Source of the DNA: Allorhizocola rhizosphaerae
GTDB lineage: Bacteria; Actinomycetota; Actinomycetes; Mycobacteriales; Micromonosporaceae
Assembly (NCBI RefSeq): GCF_003426775.1
Contig: NZ_QJUG01000017.1
Location: 1-59,091, forward strand
Direction of reading: 5' to 3'
DNA length: 59,091 nt
In this document: positions 50,495 to 58,224 of the stretch, in pieces
Position numbering within the stretch: position 1 is the first letter of the stretch
Layout of the letters: every line of letters starts with the position of its first letter
The notes under the pieces: generated by a model
Seen by the model: the letters and a program-made list of their open reading frames with translations, nothing else
Databases searched by the model: none
Told to the model about the DNA's origin: nothing
Position numbers and translations under genes: made by a program

Positions 50495-52231
50495 TCAGCC
50501 GTGCCAGGAGCGCCACAGGTCCGCATAGGACCCGTTGGCTGCGATGAGCTCGTCGTGGCTGCCCAGCTCGGTGATGCGCCCGCCGTCGAGCACCGCGACC
50601 CGGTCGGCGTCGTGCGCGGTGTTGAGCCGGTGCGCGATCGCGATGACGGTGCGTCCGGTCAGCACCGCGGCCAGGGCCCGTTCGGTGCGCCGGGCCGTGG
50701 TCGGGTCGAGCGCGGCAGTCGCCTCGTCGAGGATGAGCGTGTGCGGGTCGGCCAGCACCAGCCGCGCCAGCGCCAGCTGTTGCGCCTCCGCCGCGCCGAG
50801 CTCGCGCGCGCCGTCGCCCAGCGCGGTCTCCAGACCCTCCTCCAGCGCCAGCGCCCAGTCGGCACCGACCGTGTCCAAAGCGGACAGCAGCTGGGCGTCC
50901 GTGGTGTCGGGGGCGGCGAACTTCAGGTTGTCGCGCAGCGTGCCGATGAAGACGTGATGCTCCTGTGTGATCAGCGCGATCCGGCGGCGCCGCTCGGCCG
51001 GGTCGAGGTCGGTGACGGGACACCCGCCGATGCTGACCACGCCCGACCGTGGGGCGTCGATCCCGGCCAGCAGCCGGGCCAGGGTCGACTTGCCCGCGCC
51101 GGACGGGCCGACGATGGCCAGCCGTTCGCCCGGCCGGACCTCCAGATCGATGCCGTGCAGCACATCGTGACCGTCCGAATAGGAGAATTGCGCGCCGCGC
51201 ACGACCAGCTCTCGTCCCTCCGGCGCCACGGCCCGCCCGCGCGGCTCGGGTGGCACCTGCCCGACGCCGAGCACGCGGGCCAGCGAGGCGAGGCCGCGCT
51301 GGGCCTGTTCGATCCATTGGAGCAGCCGGTCGAGCGGGTCTATCGCCTGCTGCATGTACAGCGCGGCCGCGATCACCCCGCCGAGCGTGACCATGCCGCG
51401 GCTCAGGAAATAACCGCCCGCGAGCAGCACGGCCGCGACCGGCAACGCGTAGCTGGCCTCGACGATGGGGAAGAACACCGATCGCAGCGCCAGCGTGCGG
51501 CGGCGGCCGGCCCACACCCGGGCGATGCGCTTGGTGCCGAACTCGGTGCGCGCCTTGGTCAGGCGCAGCGCCTCGACCGTGCGCGCGCCCTCGGCGGTCG
51601 TGGTCAGCGCGTCGGTCAGCTCGGCGACGGCCGCGCCCTCGGCCAGATAGGCGTCGCTGGCGCGGCGCATGTACCACCTCGTGGCCGCATACACCGTTGG
51701 CATCCCGGTCAGGGCGACCAGCCCGAGCAGCGGATGCAGCAGGAACACCGCGCCGAAGAGCAGCCCGAGCTGGGCCGAGGCGATGACCACGATGGGCACG
51801 ACGTCGCGCACCGTGTTGCCGACCGCGCCGACGTCGGTCGAGCTGCGCGTGGCCAGATCGCCGGTGCCGGCGCGCTCCACGACCGAAACCGGCAGGTTGA
51901 GCGTGCGCCGCACGAAGTCCTCGCGCAGCCCGGCGACGGCCCGCTCGCCGAAGCGGTGGCCCAGATATTGCGCCCACCGGTGCAGGAGCCCCTGTGCCAC
52001 CACGCATCCGGCGATGGTCAGGGCGAGACGGTCCACAGTGGACGCTCCAGCACCGGCCACGACCGCGTCGATGATCCTGCCCAGCAGCCACGGCGTGGCC
52101 AGCCCCGTGATGACCGAGGCGGTGTGCAGCGCAAGCACCACGGTGACGGCCCGGCGGTCGGCGCGCAGCAGCCCGACCAGCGCGCCGCGCACGGTGCGGC
52201 GGTCGGCGATGGGCAGCCCAGTCGTCGTCAT
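50495..52231 (-). CDS. ABC exporter half-transporter with intact Walker A/B, degenerate signature
   Basis: A 578-residue exporter half of the MsbA/TAP-like type. Six predicted helices (LALTIAGCVVAQGLLHRWAQ, VVPIVVIASAQLGLLFGAV) precede the nucleotide domain with Walker A GPSGAGKS (375-382) and Walker B LILDEATAALD (499-509). The signature, usually LSGGQ, reads LGAAEAQQ (478-485). It overlaps the next gene (52228) by ATGA, so the two form a heterodimer. Together they hold one complete ATP site and one degenerate site (see that gene). Confidence 0.9.
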   Translation of the reverse strand: MTTTGLPIADRRTVRGALVGLLRADRRAVTVVLALHTASVITGLATPWLLGRIIDAVVAGAGASTVDRLALTIAGCVVAQGLLHRWAQYLGHRFGERAVAGLREDFVRRTLNLPVSVVERAGTGDLATRSSTDVGAVGNTVRDVVPIVVIASAQLGLLFGAVFLLHPLLGLVALTGMPTVYAATRWYMRRASDAYLAEGAAVAELTDALTTTAEGARTVEALRLTKARTEFGTKRIARVWAGRRRTLALRSVFFPIVEASYALPVAAVLLAGGYFLSRGMVTLGGVIAAALYMQQAIDPLDRLLQWIEQAQRGLASLARVLGVGQVPPEPRGRAVAPEGRELVVRGAQFSYSDGHDVLHGIDLEVRPGERLAIVGPSGAGKSTLARLLAGIDAPRSGVVSIGGCPVTDLDPAERRRRIALITQEHHVFIGTLRDNLKFAAPDTTDAQLLSALDTVGADWALALEEGLETALGDGARELGAAEAQQLALARLVLADPHTLILDEATAALDPTTARRTERALAAVLTGRTVIAIAHRLNTAHDADRVAVLDGGRITELGSHDELIAANGSYADLWRSWHG

Positions 52232-53952
52232 CGGGCCACCTCCTCGATGTCGGCATCGCGCGACACCAGGGCGCGGTAGCCGTCGTCGGTCTCGGTGAGC
52301 TCGGCATGCGTCCCGACCGCGACCACGGTGTTGTCGCGCACGTGAGCCACGATGTCGGCGCGGCCGAGCAGCAGGGGAGAGGTGGCCATGACGACGGTGG
52401 TCAACCCGGCGCGGTGCTCGCGCAGCCGCTGGGCGATGCGCGCCTCGGTGTGGGCGTCCACAGCGGACGTGGGATCGATGAGGATCAGCACCTCCGGCTC
52501 GGCAAGCAGCGCCCGCGCGAGGCGGATGCGCTGGCGCTGGCCGCCGGACAGGGTGCGGGCGCGGGCGGCGACCGGCGTGTCCATGCCCTGCGGCAGCGCC
52601 TCGATCACGTCTTCGGCGGACGCGGCGTGCAGGGCGGCGGCGATTTGCGCGTCGGTCAGGTCGGGCCGGATGTGCAGGATCTCCCGCACGGTGCCCGCGA
52701 ACAGATAGGAGTCGTGCTCATCGACCAGAATCCGGGCGCGCACCTCGGCCAGCGGCATGCCGCCAAGCGGGGCGCCGCCCCACGTCACGTCGGTGTTGGC
52801 ATAGCGGCCCAGCCGGTCGGCCAGCGCGATCGCCTCGGCCGGGTCGGCGGCGGCGACCGCGAGCAGCTTGCCCACGGGCACACGCAAACCCGTCGCCGGA
52901 TCGTGCAACTCGGAGGGCCGGCCCGGTGGTTGCGTGGTGACCGCTTCGTCCGCGCCGTCGGGCACCAGGGTGAGCAGGGCGATGATGCGCCTGGCCGACA
53001 CCCGGCCGCGGATCACCTGGTACCCGCCCTCCAAAAAGAACCACACCGGCACGACGAGGATCGCCACATAGCCGTACACCGCGACCATCTGGCCCACGGT
53101 GATCTCACCGGCCGCGGTCATGCGGGCGGCCAGCCACACCACCGCCGCCAGAAACATGCCCGGGATCGCGGCCGTGCCCGCGAAGATCCAGCTGCTCACC
53201 GCACCGACCCGGTAGCCCTCGTCGCGCAGGTCCCCGGAGCGGTCCGCGTAGGCGCGGGCGAACAGGCCCCGGCCGCCGACCCCGGCGAGCACGCGCAGGC
53301 CGGCGACGATGTCGGTCGCGCGGGCGGTCAGCAGGCCGTGCTTGTGCCGGTACACCGATTCGACCCCCTCGAACCGGCGCAGCAGCGGCCCGATCCCGAT
53401 CGCCATCGCGGGCACGCCCAGCAACACGAACAGGGCCAGGAGCGGCGAGATCGACCACAGCACGACGGCGGCCACGGCGTACGCGATGATCGCGCCGACG
53501 CCGGGGCCGGTGATGGTGAGCACGGCCGAGACGGTGCTGATGTCCGAGCCGCCCACGGTCGCGACCTCACCCGCGTCGAGTTTGCGCGACAACGCCGCGC
53601 CGCCACGGGAAACCGCCCGCAGCACGACGGCCGCCGAGCGGGCGGTCGCGTCCTCGCGAACGAACGTCATCGTGCGGTGCCGCATGATTCCCAGCCACGC
53701 CAATGCGACCCCGGCCGCGACGATGGCTGCCACCCACCACAGCAGTGCGGTGTGGTTGTTGGGGCGCAGGCCGTCGTCGACGGCGCGGGCGATCAGGTAT
53801 GGCCGCACGGAAAGGCCCACCATCCACAGCGTCCCGATCAGGGCGCCCCGCAACACGCGCACCGGCTCGCAGCGCACCAGCCACCACATGTATCGCAGCG
53901 GGCCTCGCGTGTCGGGGATGCCGGGATCGGGGTGGGGGATAAGTGGGGGCAC
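52228..53952 (-). CDS. ABC exporter half-transporter with degenerate Walker A/B, intact signature
   Basis: A 574-residue partner of the 50495 gene, transcribed just before it. After the membrane domain the P-loop region reads VGKLLAVAAADPAEA (about 360-373) with no GxxGxGKS. Walker B reads LILIDPTSAVD (489-499), where the usual DE pair is shifted to ID, while the signature LSGGQRQR (468-475) is perfect. So one composite site (Walker A of the partner plus this signature) is complete and the other is degenerate, as in asymmetric heterodimeric exporters such as BmrC/D or TM287/288. The substrate is unknown. Confidence 0.9.
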   Translation of the reverse strand: MPPLIPHPDPGIPDTRGPLRYMWWLVRCEPVRVLRGALIGTLWMVGLSVRPYLIARAVDDGLRPNNHTALLWWVAAIVAAGVALAWLGIMRHRTMTFVREDATARSAAVVLRAVSRGGAALSRKLDAGEVATVGGSDISTVSAVLTITGPGVGAIIAYAVAAVVLWSISPLLALFVLLGVPAMAIGIGPLLRRFEGVESVYRHKHGLLTARATDIVAGLRVLAGVGGRGLFARAYADRSGDLRDEGYRVGAVSSWIFAGTAAIPGMFLAAVVWLAARMTAAGEITVGQMVAVYGYVAILVVPVWFFLEGGYQVIRGRVSARRIIALLTLVPDGADEAVTTQPPGRPSELHDPATGLRVPVGKLLAVAAADPAEAIALADRLGRYANTDVTWGGAPLGGMPLAEVRARILVDEHDSYLFAGTVREILHIRPDLTDAQIAAALHAASAEDVIEALPQGMDTPVAARARTLSGGQRQRIRLARALLAEPEVLILIDPTSAVDAHTEARIAQRLREHRAGLTTVVMATSPLLLGRADIVAHVRDNTVVAVGTHAELTETDDGYRALVSRDADIEEVAR

Positions 53953-54011
53953 TCGGCCCAGGCTACCGGCCGATCAACGATCAGTGGGGGCATTTTCGGC
54001 CGTCCACCACG

Positions 54012-54017
54012 TATAAT
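54012..54017 (+). promoter_or_regulatory. TATAAT -10 box of a leaderless gene
   Basis: GTATAAT ends at 54017 and the ATG of the next gene is at 54024, the position expected for transcription start (+7). That makes the mRNA leaderless, which is common in actinobacteria. No clear -35 box is seen. The region also separates the divergent ABC genes. Confidence 0.6.
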
Positions 54018-54023
54018 TCGAAG

Positions 54024-54512
54024 ATGATCGATTTTATACGGGTCGCGCGTCGGCTGGCCATCGCCGCCAGTCTGGTGGCGGGCGTCGTGCCCGCGGGCGC
54101 GTCCGGCGCTGACCTCGCGGTCGACCTGCGTGCGCGCGATGGGATACTGCTGACGTCGATCCGCTATGACGTGTCGATAACCAACCGCGGGCCGCACTCA
54201 CTCACGTCGGCCACGGTCACCGTCCGGCTCGACAGCCACGCGGCGGGCGTGTTGGGCTCGCCATGCACCTTCGACGCCGCCGCCGACGCGATGACGTGCT
54301 CCTTCGGCAGCCTCGCGGTCAACGCCACGGCCACGGTCGGCGGCTGGGTCCTCTTCGGCGACACCTTGCCACCGGGCCCGGTGGTGGCCACCGCCACCCG
54401 CACGGCCAGTAGCCCGTCCGACCCCAACGCGGCCAACGACTCCGACACGGCGACATGCCGCTACGTGCCCAACAACCAACCCCTCGACCCACCACCAGAG
54501 ATGTTCTGCTGA
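54024..54512 (+). CDS. Secreted DUF11-type beta-sandwich protein
   Basis: A 162-residue protein with a signal peptide (LAIAASLVAGVVPAGASGA) and one DUF11-like Ig fold (VDLRARDGILLTSIRYDVSI, TNRGPHSLTSATVTVRL, GPVVATATRTASSPSDPNAA). Two cysteines (SPCTFD, TCSFG) could pair. The C-terminus ends in PPPEMFC. Such domains often occur as stalks in cell-wall proteins; alone it may be a small exported binding protein. It is probably transcribed as a leaderless mRNA from the TATAAT box at 54012. No ribosome-binding site precedes it. Confidence 0.78.
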   Translation: MIDFIRVARRLAIAASLVAGVVPAGASGADLAVDLRARDGILLTSIRYDVSITNRGPHSLTSATVTVRLDSHAAGVLGSPCTFDAAADAMTCSFGSLAVNATATVGGWVLFGDTLPPGPVVATATRTASSPSDPNAANDSDTATCRYVPNNQPLDPPPEMFC

Positions 54513-54621
54513 CCCACTTTTTGGTTGATCATGAACGTAAGTCCATGTTGACGGCGTGTCGCTGCACCAACTTCATGGTCGACGCCGGATCGCGCGGCCG
54601 TGTCCCGCAGCCCGGCGCCCA

Positions 54622-54957
54622 CTATCGGGATTGGAGGGCGCGTCGGCAGATCGTGCCCGTCGGGTAGGCACGCACCCACGATCGCCGCGGCGCCTCGCGT
54701 TTGGCGTGCAGCAGGGTGAGCAGGATGCCGCGGCGCTGGGCTTCGTAGTCGCAGTCGCGCAGCGCGGCCTCGCCGATCGGGTCGATGGACGTCACCTCGG
54801 ACAGGTCAATGGCCAAAACCGGTGTGGGGTACCGGCGCAGCGCCCCCACGACCGTCTTGGACAGCAGGTGGGCCGTTGCCGCCGTGAGGCTGCCGTGGGC
54901 GGTGATGGTCAGGCGATGGGGCGCGATACGCAAGCGCAGTTGAAGCATTGGCGTCAC
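54622..54957 (-). CDS. STAS-domain protein lacking the phosphorylatable serine, last gene of operon
   Basis: A 111-residue single STAS domain (LTITAHGSLTAATAHLLSKT, VLAIDLSEVTSIDPIGEAAL). In anti-sigma-factor antagonists the site is DSSG, with the first serine phosphorylated by the cognate kinase. Here it reads DPIG, so that switch is missing. The C-terminus is basic (RREAPRRSWV-like). GTG 54957 overlaps the preceding stop as TAGTG. An ATG at 54948 is an alternative. It is translationally coupled to the ADP-ribosylglycohydrolase-like gene. Confidence 0.72.
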   Translation of the reverse strand: MTPMLQLRLRIAPHRLTITAHGSLTAATAHLLSKTVVGALRRYPTPVLAIDLSEVTSIDPIGEAALRDCDYEAQRRGILLTLLHAKREAPRRSWVRAYPTGTICRRALQSR

Positions 54958-55826
54958 TACCGTGGCTGGAACGGGGCGTGCTCGATGGCGGCGAGGCCAC
55001 CGGCGATGGCGTGGATGCGAATGGTGTCGGCGCCCGGTTTCCAGGCCGCGGGCGGTTGGTACTGCGGGTTTCGCGCGCCCGTCACCGCACCGGCCATCGT
55101 CGCGATGGCCCGGGTCTGCCCGCCGATGGCCGCGGCATAGCGGATCGCGGCGGCCGGGTCCTGGTGGTGGCGCAGGAACGCGGTCAGCGCGGCCGGCACC
55201 GTGCGCAGCGCCGTGGGGCTCGTGGCAAGTGTGGCAATGGCTTCGGCGGGCCCCGCGCGGTGCCGGGCCAGCGTGCGCACGATGGTCAGATAGTGCACCA
55301 GTTCGGGGTGCCGGGCTTGCGCACTCAGCGTGGCCAGGAACCGCTCCGGCGTCACGGCCGCGTTGGGCACGCCCTGGATGGCCATCGCGACCGCGCACGC
55401 CATGACTGCGGCCGCGGCACGAGCGAGCGGATCGGCGTGCGTCAGGGCCGCGCTGCGCCGGCCCGTGTCGGCGATGACGTCCAGGCTGGCCGGGATCAGC
55501 CCGGCGGCGACCGCCCGCACGGCGGCCGAGCTTTCGCCCGCACCCTGTCCATTTTGGAGGGTCACGGCGAAGCTGTCCTCGTCGAAGGTGCCGCGGTGTT
55601 CGGCCAGATGCCCGGCGAGGGTCAGCATCTGGCCGCATGCCGAGTCCCCGACGTCGGCGCCGCGCGCGTGTGTCGGGTGCATGACGGCGTCGAGCTGGAC
55701 CGAGGTGGGCAGGCGCGTGCCGTCCAGCGGCGCGGTGATGTGGTCTGCGCAGGCGGCCAGCAGCAGGGCGTTACGGATGCGGTGCCGTAGCGGTGAGCCG
55801 GTTGCCGGTGTCGCTTGCGTGTGCAC
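54957..55826 (-). CDS. ADP-ribosylglycohydrolase-like protein lacking metal-binding residues
   Basis: A 289-residue protein of the DraG/ARH all-helical fold (IRNALLLAACADHITAPLDG, then LIPASLDVIADTGRRSAALT, AIATLATSPTALRTVPAALT). Active enzymes bind two Mg ions through a TDDT-type motif and a GGDTDT motif. Here the first reads VGDS (59-62) and the second GGQTRA (235-240), so most of the acidic ligands are gone. It is therefore likely a pseudo-hydrolase. It starts 56 bases inside the OtsA-like gene and is coupled to the STAS gene by TAGTG. Confidence 0.68.
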   Translation of the reverse strand: MHTQATPATGSPLRHRIRNALLLAACADHITAPLDGTRLPTSVQLDAVMHPTHARGADVGDSACGQMLTLAGHLAEHRGTFDEDSFAVTLQNGQGAGESSAAVRAVAAGLIPASLDVIADTGRRSAALTHADPLARAAAAVMACAVAMAIQGVPNAAVTPERFLATLSAQARHPELVHYLTIVRTLARHRAGPAEAIATLATSPTALRTVPAALTAFLRHHQDPAAAIRYAAAIGGQTRAIATMAGAVTGARNPQYQPPAAWKPGADTIRIHAIAGGLAAIEHAPFQPR

Positions 55827-57147
55827 GGTGCCAAAGTCCTTCCAAAGGGTCGTGTACGGGCGCGAGCCGGGCGAGGAACTGTTGCGCCCACTGGCTGACG
55901 CCGTCGGTCAGGATCTGCCGGCGCATGAGGGCCATCGCGGCCGACGGCCGGCCCGCGTCCGCGGCGGCTTCGAGCATCGCGCGGCCGAGCGCCTCCGGCT
56001 CGTGCGGGTTGACGACGTGGGCGTGCGGCAGCTGGCCGGTACCGGAGCTGAACTCGCTGAGCACGATCCGCCCCCGCCCGTCGAGCCGGGCCGCGCAGTA
56101 TTCGGCGGCGTGCGGCGTTGGCCGGTCGCGCATGGGCGTGGCGACCATGACGTCGGCGGCCAGATAGAGCGCGGTCAGGTCGGCCGCGGGCAGGTCCTGC
56201 CGTTGGTAGTGCACCGGGCAGAAGCCGGGCCGGCCGTGCTCTCCATTGATCTGCGCGACCAGCCGTTCGATCTCGGCGCGCTGTTCGGTGTCGCCCGGGC
56301 GAGCCGGTGCCAGGTGGATGAAAGCGCTGCGCTCCGGGTCGAGCAGGCCGGCCGCGAGCAGCCGGGCGAACTCCCGCAACTGCTGCACGCTGCCGTCGGC
56401 GGGATCGTCGCCGCCGGTACCGAGAAAAATAACGCCGGCGGGACGCAGGGCCAGGCGGATCCGCGCGGCGGCCGCCTGAACGCGGCGGTCGGTGGCCAGG
56501 TGGGCGATCGGCCCGGTGTCGGCGGGCATCGGCAGCGTGAGTGTCGTGATTGGACGCTGCGGCGCGGCCAGATTCACGAAGTTGGCCTCCGACCGGGGGT
56601 CCTGGAAGCCGACGACGTCCGCGGCCAGCAGACTGCGCAGGATGTCATCGCGCGCCGCGAGCGCGAGGAACGACTCCGCCGGCGGGAACGGGCTGTGCAG
56701 GGAAAGCCCGATGCGCACATCCGGACGCAGCCGCCGCAGCAGGCTCGGCACGAGCTGCAGGTGATAGTCGTGCAGCCACACGGTCGCACCGGGCGCCGCA
56801 AGCCGCGCCGCGACCCGCGCATAGCTCGCGCTGACCGCGCGATGGGCCTGCAGCCACGCCTCCTCCTGCCGCGGCAGGGCGGTGTGCCCGAAGTACACCG
56901 GCGCCAGTGAGGTGTGACAGTAGCCATCACGGTGCGCCGCTAGGGTGTGCGCGTCGACCTCGACCGGTTTGAGCCACGAGCCGTCGTGCGCGAGCGGCCG
57001 GTCCGACGCGGCCAGCCACACACCGCGCCGCGCCGCCACGGTGTGCATGAGCGCGGCACGTGCACGCCCGAGCCCACCGGCCGGGTGTCCGAGCGGGGGT
57101 GCGTCGGTGGCCATGATGAGCGCGTGCGTTCCCATGGCGGCCGTCAC
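55771..57147 (-). CDS. Trehalose-6-phosphate synthase-like (GT20) protein with degenerate donor site
   Basis: A 458-residue protein with clear OtsA-like anchors: GGLG loop (24-27), LHDYHLQLVP (125-134), HSPFPP (151-156), GF at 180-181 and RD at 340-341 followed by LSEF. In active OtsA a conserved Arg and Lys (RLDY.KG) bind the UDP phosphates; here that place reads GTGGDDPADG (243-252). The GMNLVAKE helix reads RPTPHAAEY. It is therefore probably not a trehalose-6-phosphate synthase, though the fold may still bind a nucleotide sugar. GTG 57147 overlaps the upstream STAS stop. Confidence 0.7.
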   Translation of the reverse strand: MTAAMGTHALIMATDAPPLGHPAGGLGRARAALMHTVAARRGVWLAASDRPLAHDGSWLKPVEVDAHTLAAHRDGYCHTSLAPVYFGHTALPRQEEAWLQAHRAVSASYARVAARLAAPGATVWLHDYHLQLVPSLLRRLRPDVRIGLSLHSPFPPAESFLALAARDDILRSLLAADVVGFQDPRSEANFVNLAAPQRPITTLTLPMPADTGPIAHLATDRRVQAAAARIRLALRPAGVIFLGTGGDDPADGSVQQLREFARLLAAGLLDPERSAFIHLAPARPGDTEQRAEIERLVAQINGEHGRPGFCPVHYQRQDLPAADLTALYLAADVMVATPMRDRPTPHAAEYCAARLDGRGRIVLSEFSSGTGQLPHAHVVNPHEPEALGRAMLEAAADAGRPSAAMALMRRQILTDGVSQWAQQFLARLAPVHDPLEGLWHRAHASDTGNRLTATAPHP

Positions 57148-57458
57148 TGTCCACCTATGACCTGTAAGACCCGGTCCACTTTGGCCAGGCGCAGGTTACG
57201 TCGCAGTCGCTCCGACGGTGAGCGCAACGCGACCGCGCCGCCGTTGCGCATGGCCCGCCGGTGCACATCGAGCAGCAGCAGGATGCCTGCGGCATCGATG
57301 GACGGGCACTGCGCGAGATCGATGATCAGCTGCTGTGGTGCCAGCGCGATCGCCTCCTGCAGCGTGTCGTTGACCGCCGGGGCGGACAGGGCGTCGAGGT
57401 CGCCGTGGACCACGACCTCGATGGTGGGGATTCGCTGCTCGTGCACGACTCGACCCAA
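57144..57458 (-). CDS. STAS-domain anti-sigma antagonist-like protein, first gene of operon
   Basis: A 104-residue STAS domain (IPTIEVVVHGDLDALSAPAV, QQLIIDLAQCPSIDAAGILL, LRRNLRLAKVDRVLQVIGG). The phosphorylation site DSSG is DAAG here, so kinase control is absent or replaced. TTG 57458 or GTG 57446 could start it; AGGAG lies close to both. It is the first gene of a four-gene operon with OtsA-like, ARH-like and second STAS genes, and is divergent from the response regulator at 57547. Confidence 0.75.
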   Translation of the reverse strand: MGRVVHEQRIPTIEVVVHGDLDALSAPAVNDTLQEAIALAPQQLIIDLAQCPSIDAAGILLLLDVHRRAMRNGGAVALRSPSERLRRNLRLAKVDRVLQVIGGQ

Positions 57459-57546
57459 CTCCTGCGGTGTGGCGAAGGCTTCCCAGCAACATGACAGTTG
57501 TGTGACAAACGAGCCGTTGCGGCCGGCATCAGGTAAACATGCCTGC

Positions 57547-58224
57547 GTGGCAGCAGTGCTGATGATCGAAGACGACGACCGGATCCGCGCCTCGCTCGGT
57601 CTGGCGCTTGAGGACGAGGGCTACACCGTGCGCGCGGTGGCCACAGCCGAGGAGGGCATGGCCGAGCAGCGGCGTGAGCCGGCCGACACCATCCTGGTCG
57701 ACCTGATGCTCCCCGGCATCGACGGGTTCGAGTGCATCCGGTTGCTGCGCCGCGAGGGTGAGGTGCCGATCATCGTGGTCAGCGCGCGTGACGACACGCA
57801 CGACGTGGTGGCCGCGCTGGAGGCGGGCGCCGACGACTACGTGATCAAGCCGGTGGCGGTCAAGGAGCTGTCCGCCCGCCTGCGCGCGCTGCGCCGCCGC
57901 GCCCGCTCGGCCCCGGCCTTGCCCACGCAGGCCTATCTGTTCGGCGATCTGGAGATCCGGCCGCAGGCGGGCGAGGTGCTGGTGCGCGGCGAGCAGGTGT
58001 CGCTGACCCGCACCGAGTTCCGGCTGCTGTGCGAGCTGGCCGAGCACGCCGGGCTGGTGCTGTCGCGCCAGCAGCTGCTGGAGCGGGTGTGGGAATACGA
58101 CTACGGCGACGAACGCCTGGTCGACGTGCACGTGGGCCGGCTGCGGCAGAAGATCGAGGACAACCCGGCCGGCCCGCAGCGGCTGGTCACCGTGCGCGGT
58201 TTGGGATACAAACTGCACCGATGA
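57547..58224 (+). CDS. OmpR-family response regulator
   Basis: A 225-residue regulator. The receiver has the acidic pocket (EDDD), phospho-acceptor D52 (TILVDLMLPG), SARDD and conserved K in DDYVIKPV. The C-terminal OmpR-type winged helix (RTEFRLLCELAEHAGLVLSR, ERLVDVHVGRLRQKIEDNPA, TVRGLGYKL) is complete. GTG 57547 is chosen since no earlier start has a site. It overlaps its kinase by ATGA and is divergent from the STAS/OtsA-like operon across 88 bases. Confidence 0.92.
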   Translation: MAAVLMIEDDDRIRASLGLALEDEGYTVRAVATAEEGMAEQRREPADTILVDLMLPGIDGFECIRLLRREGEVPIIVVSARDDTHDVVAALEAGADDYVIKPVAVKELSARLRALRRRARSAPALPTQAYLFGDLEIRPQAGEVLVRGEQVSLTRTEFRLLCELAEHAGLVLSRQQLLERVWEYDYGDERLVDVHVGRLRQKIEDNPAGPQRLVTVRGLGYKLHR

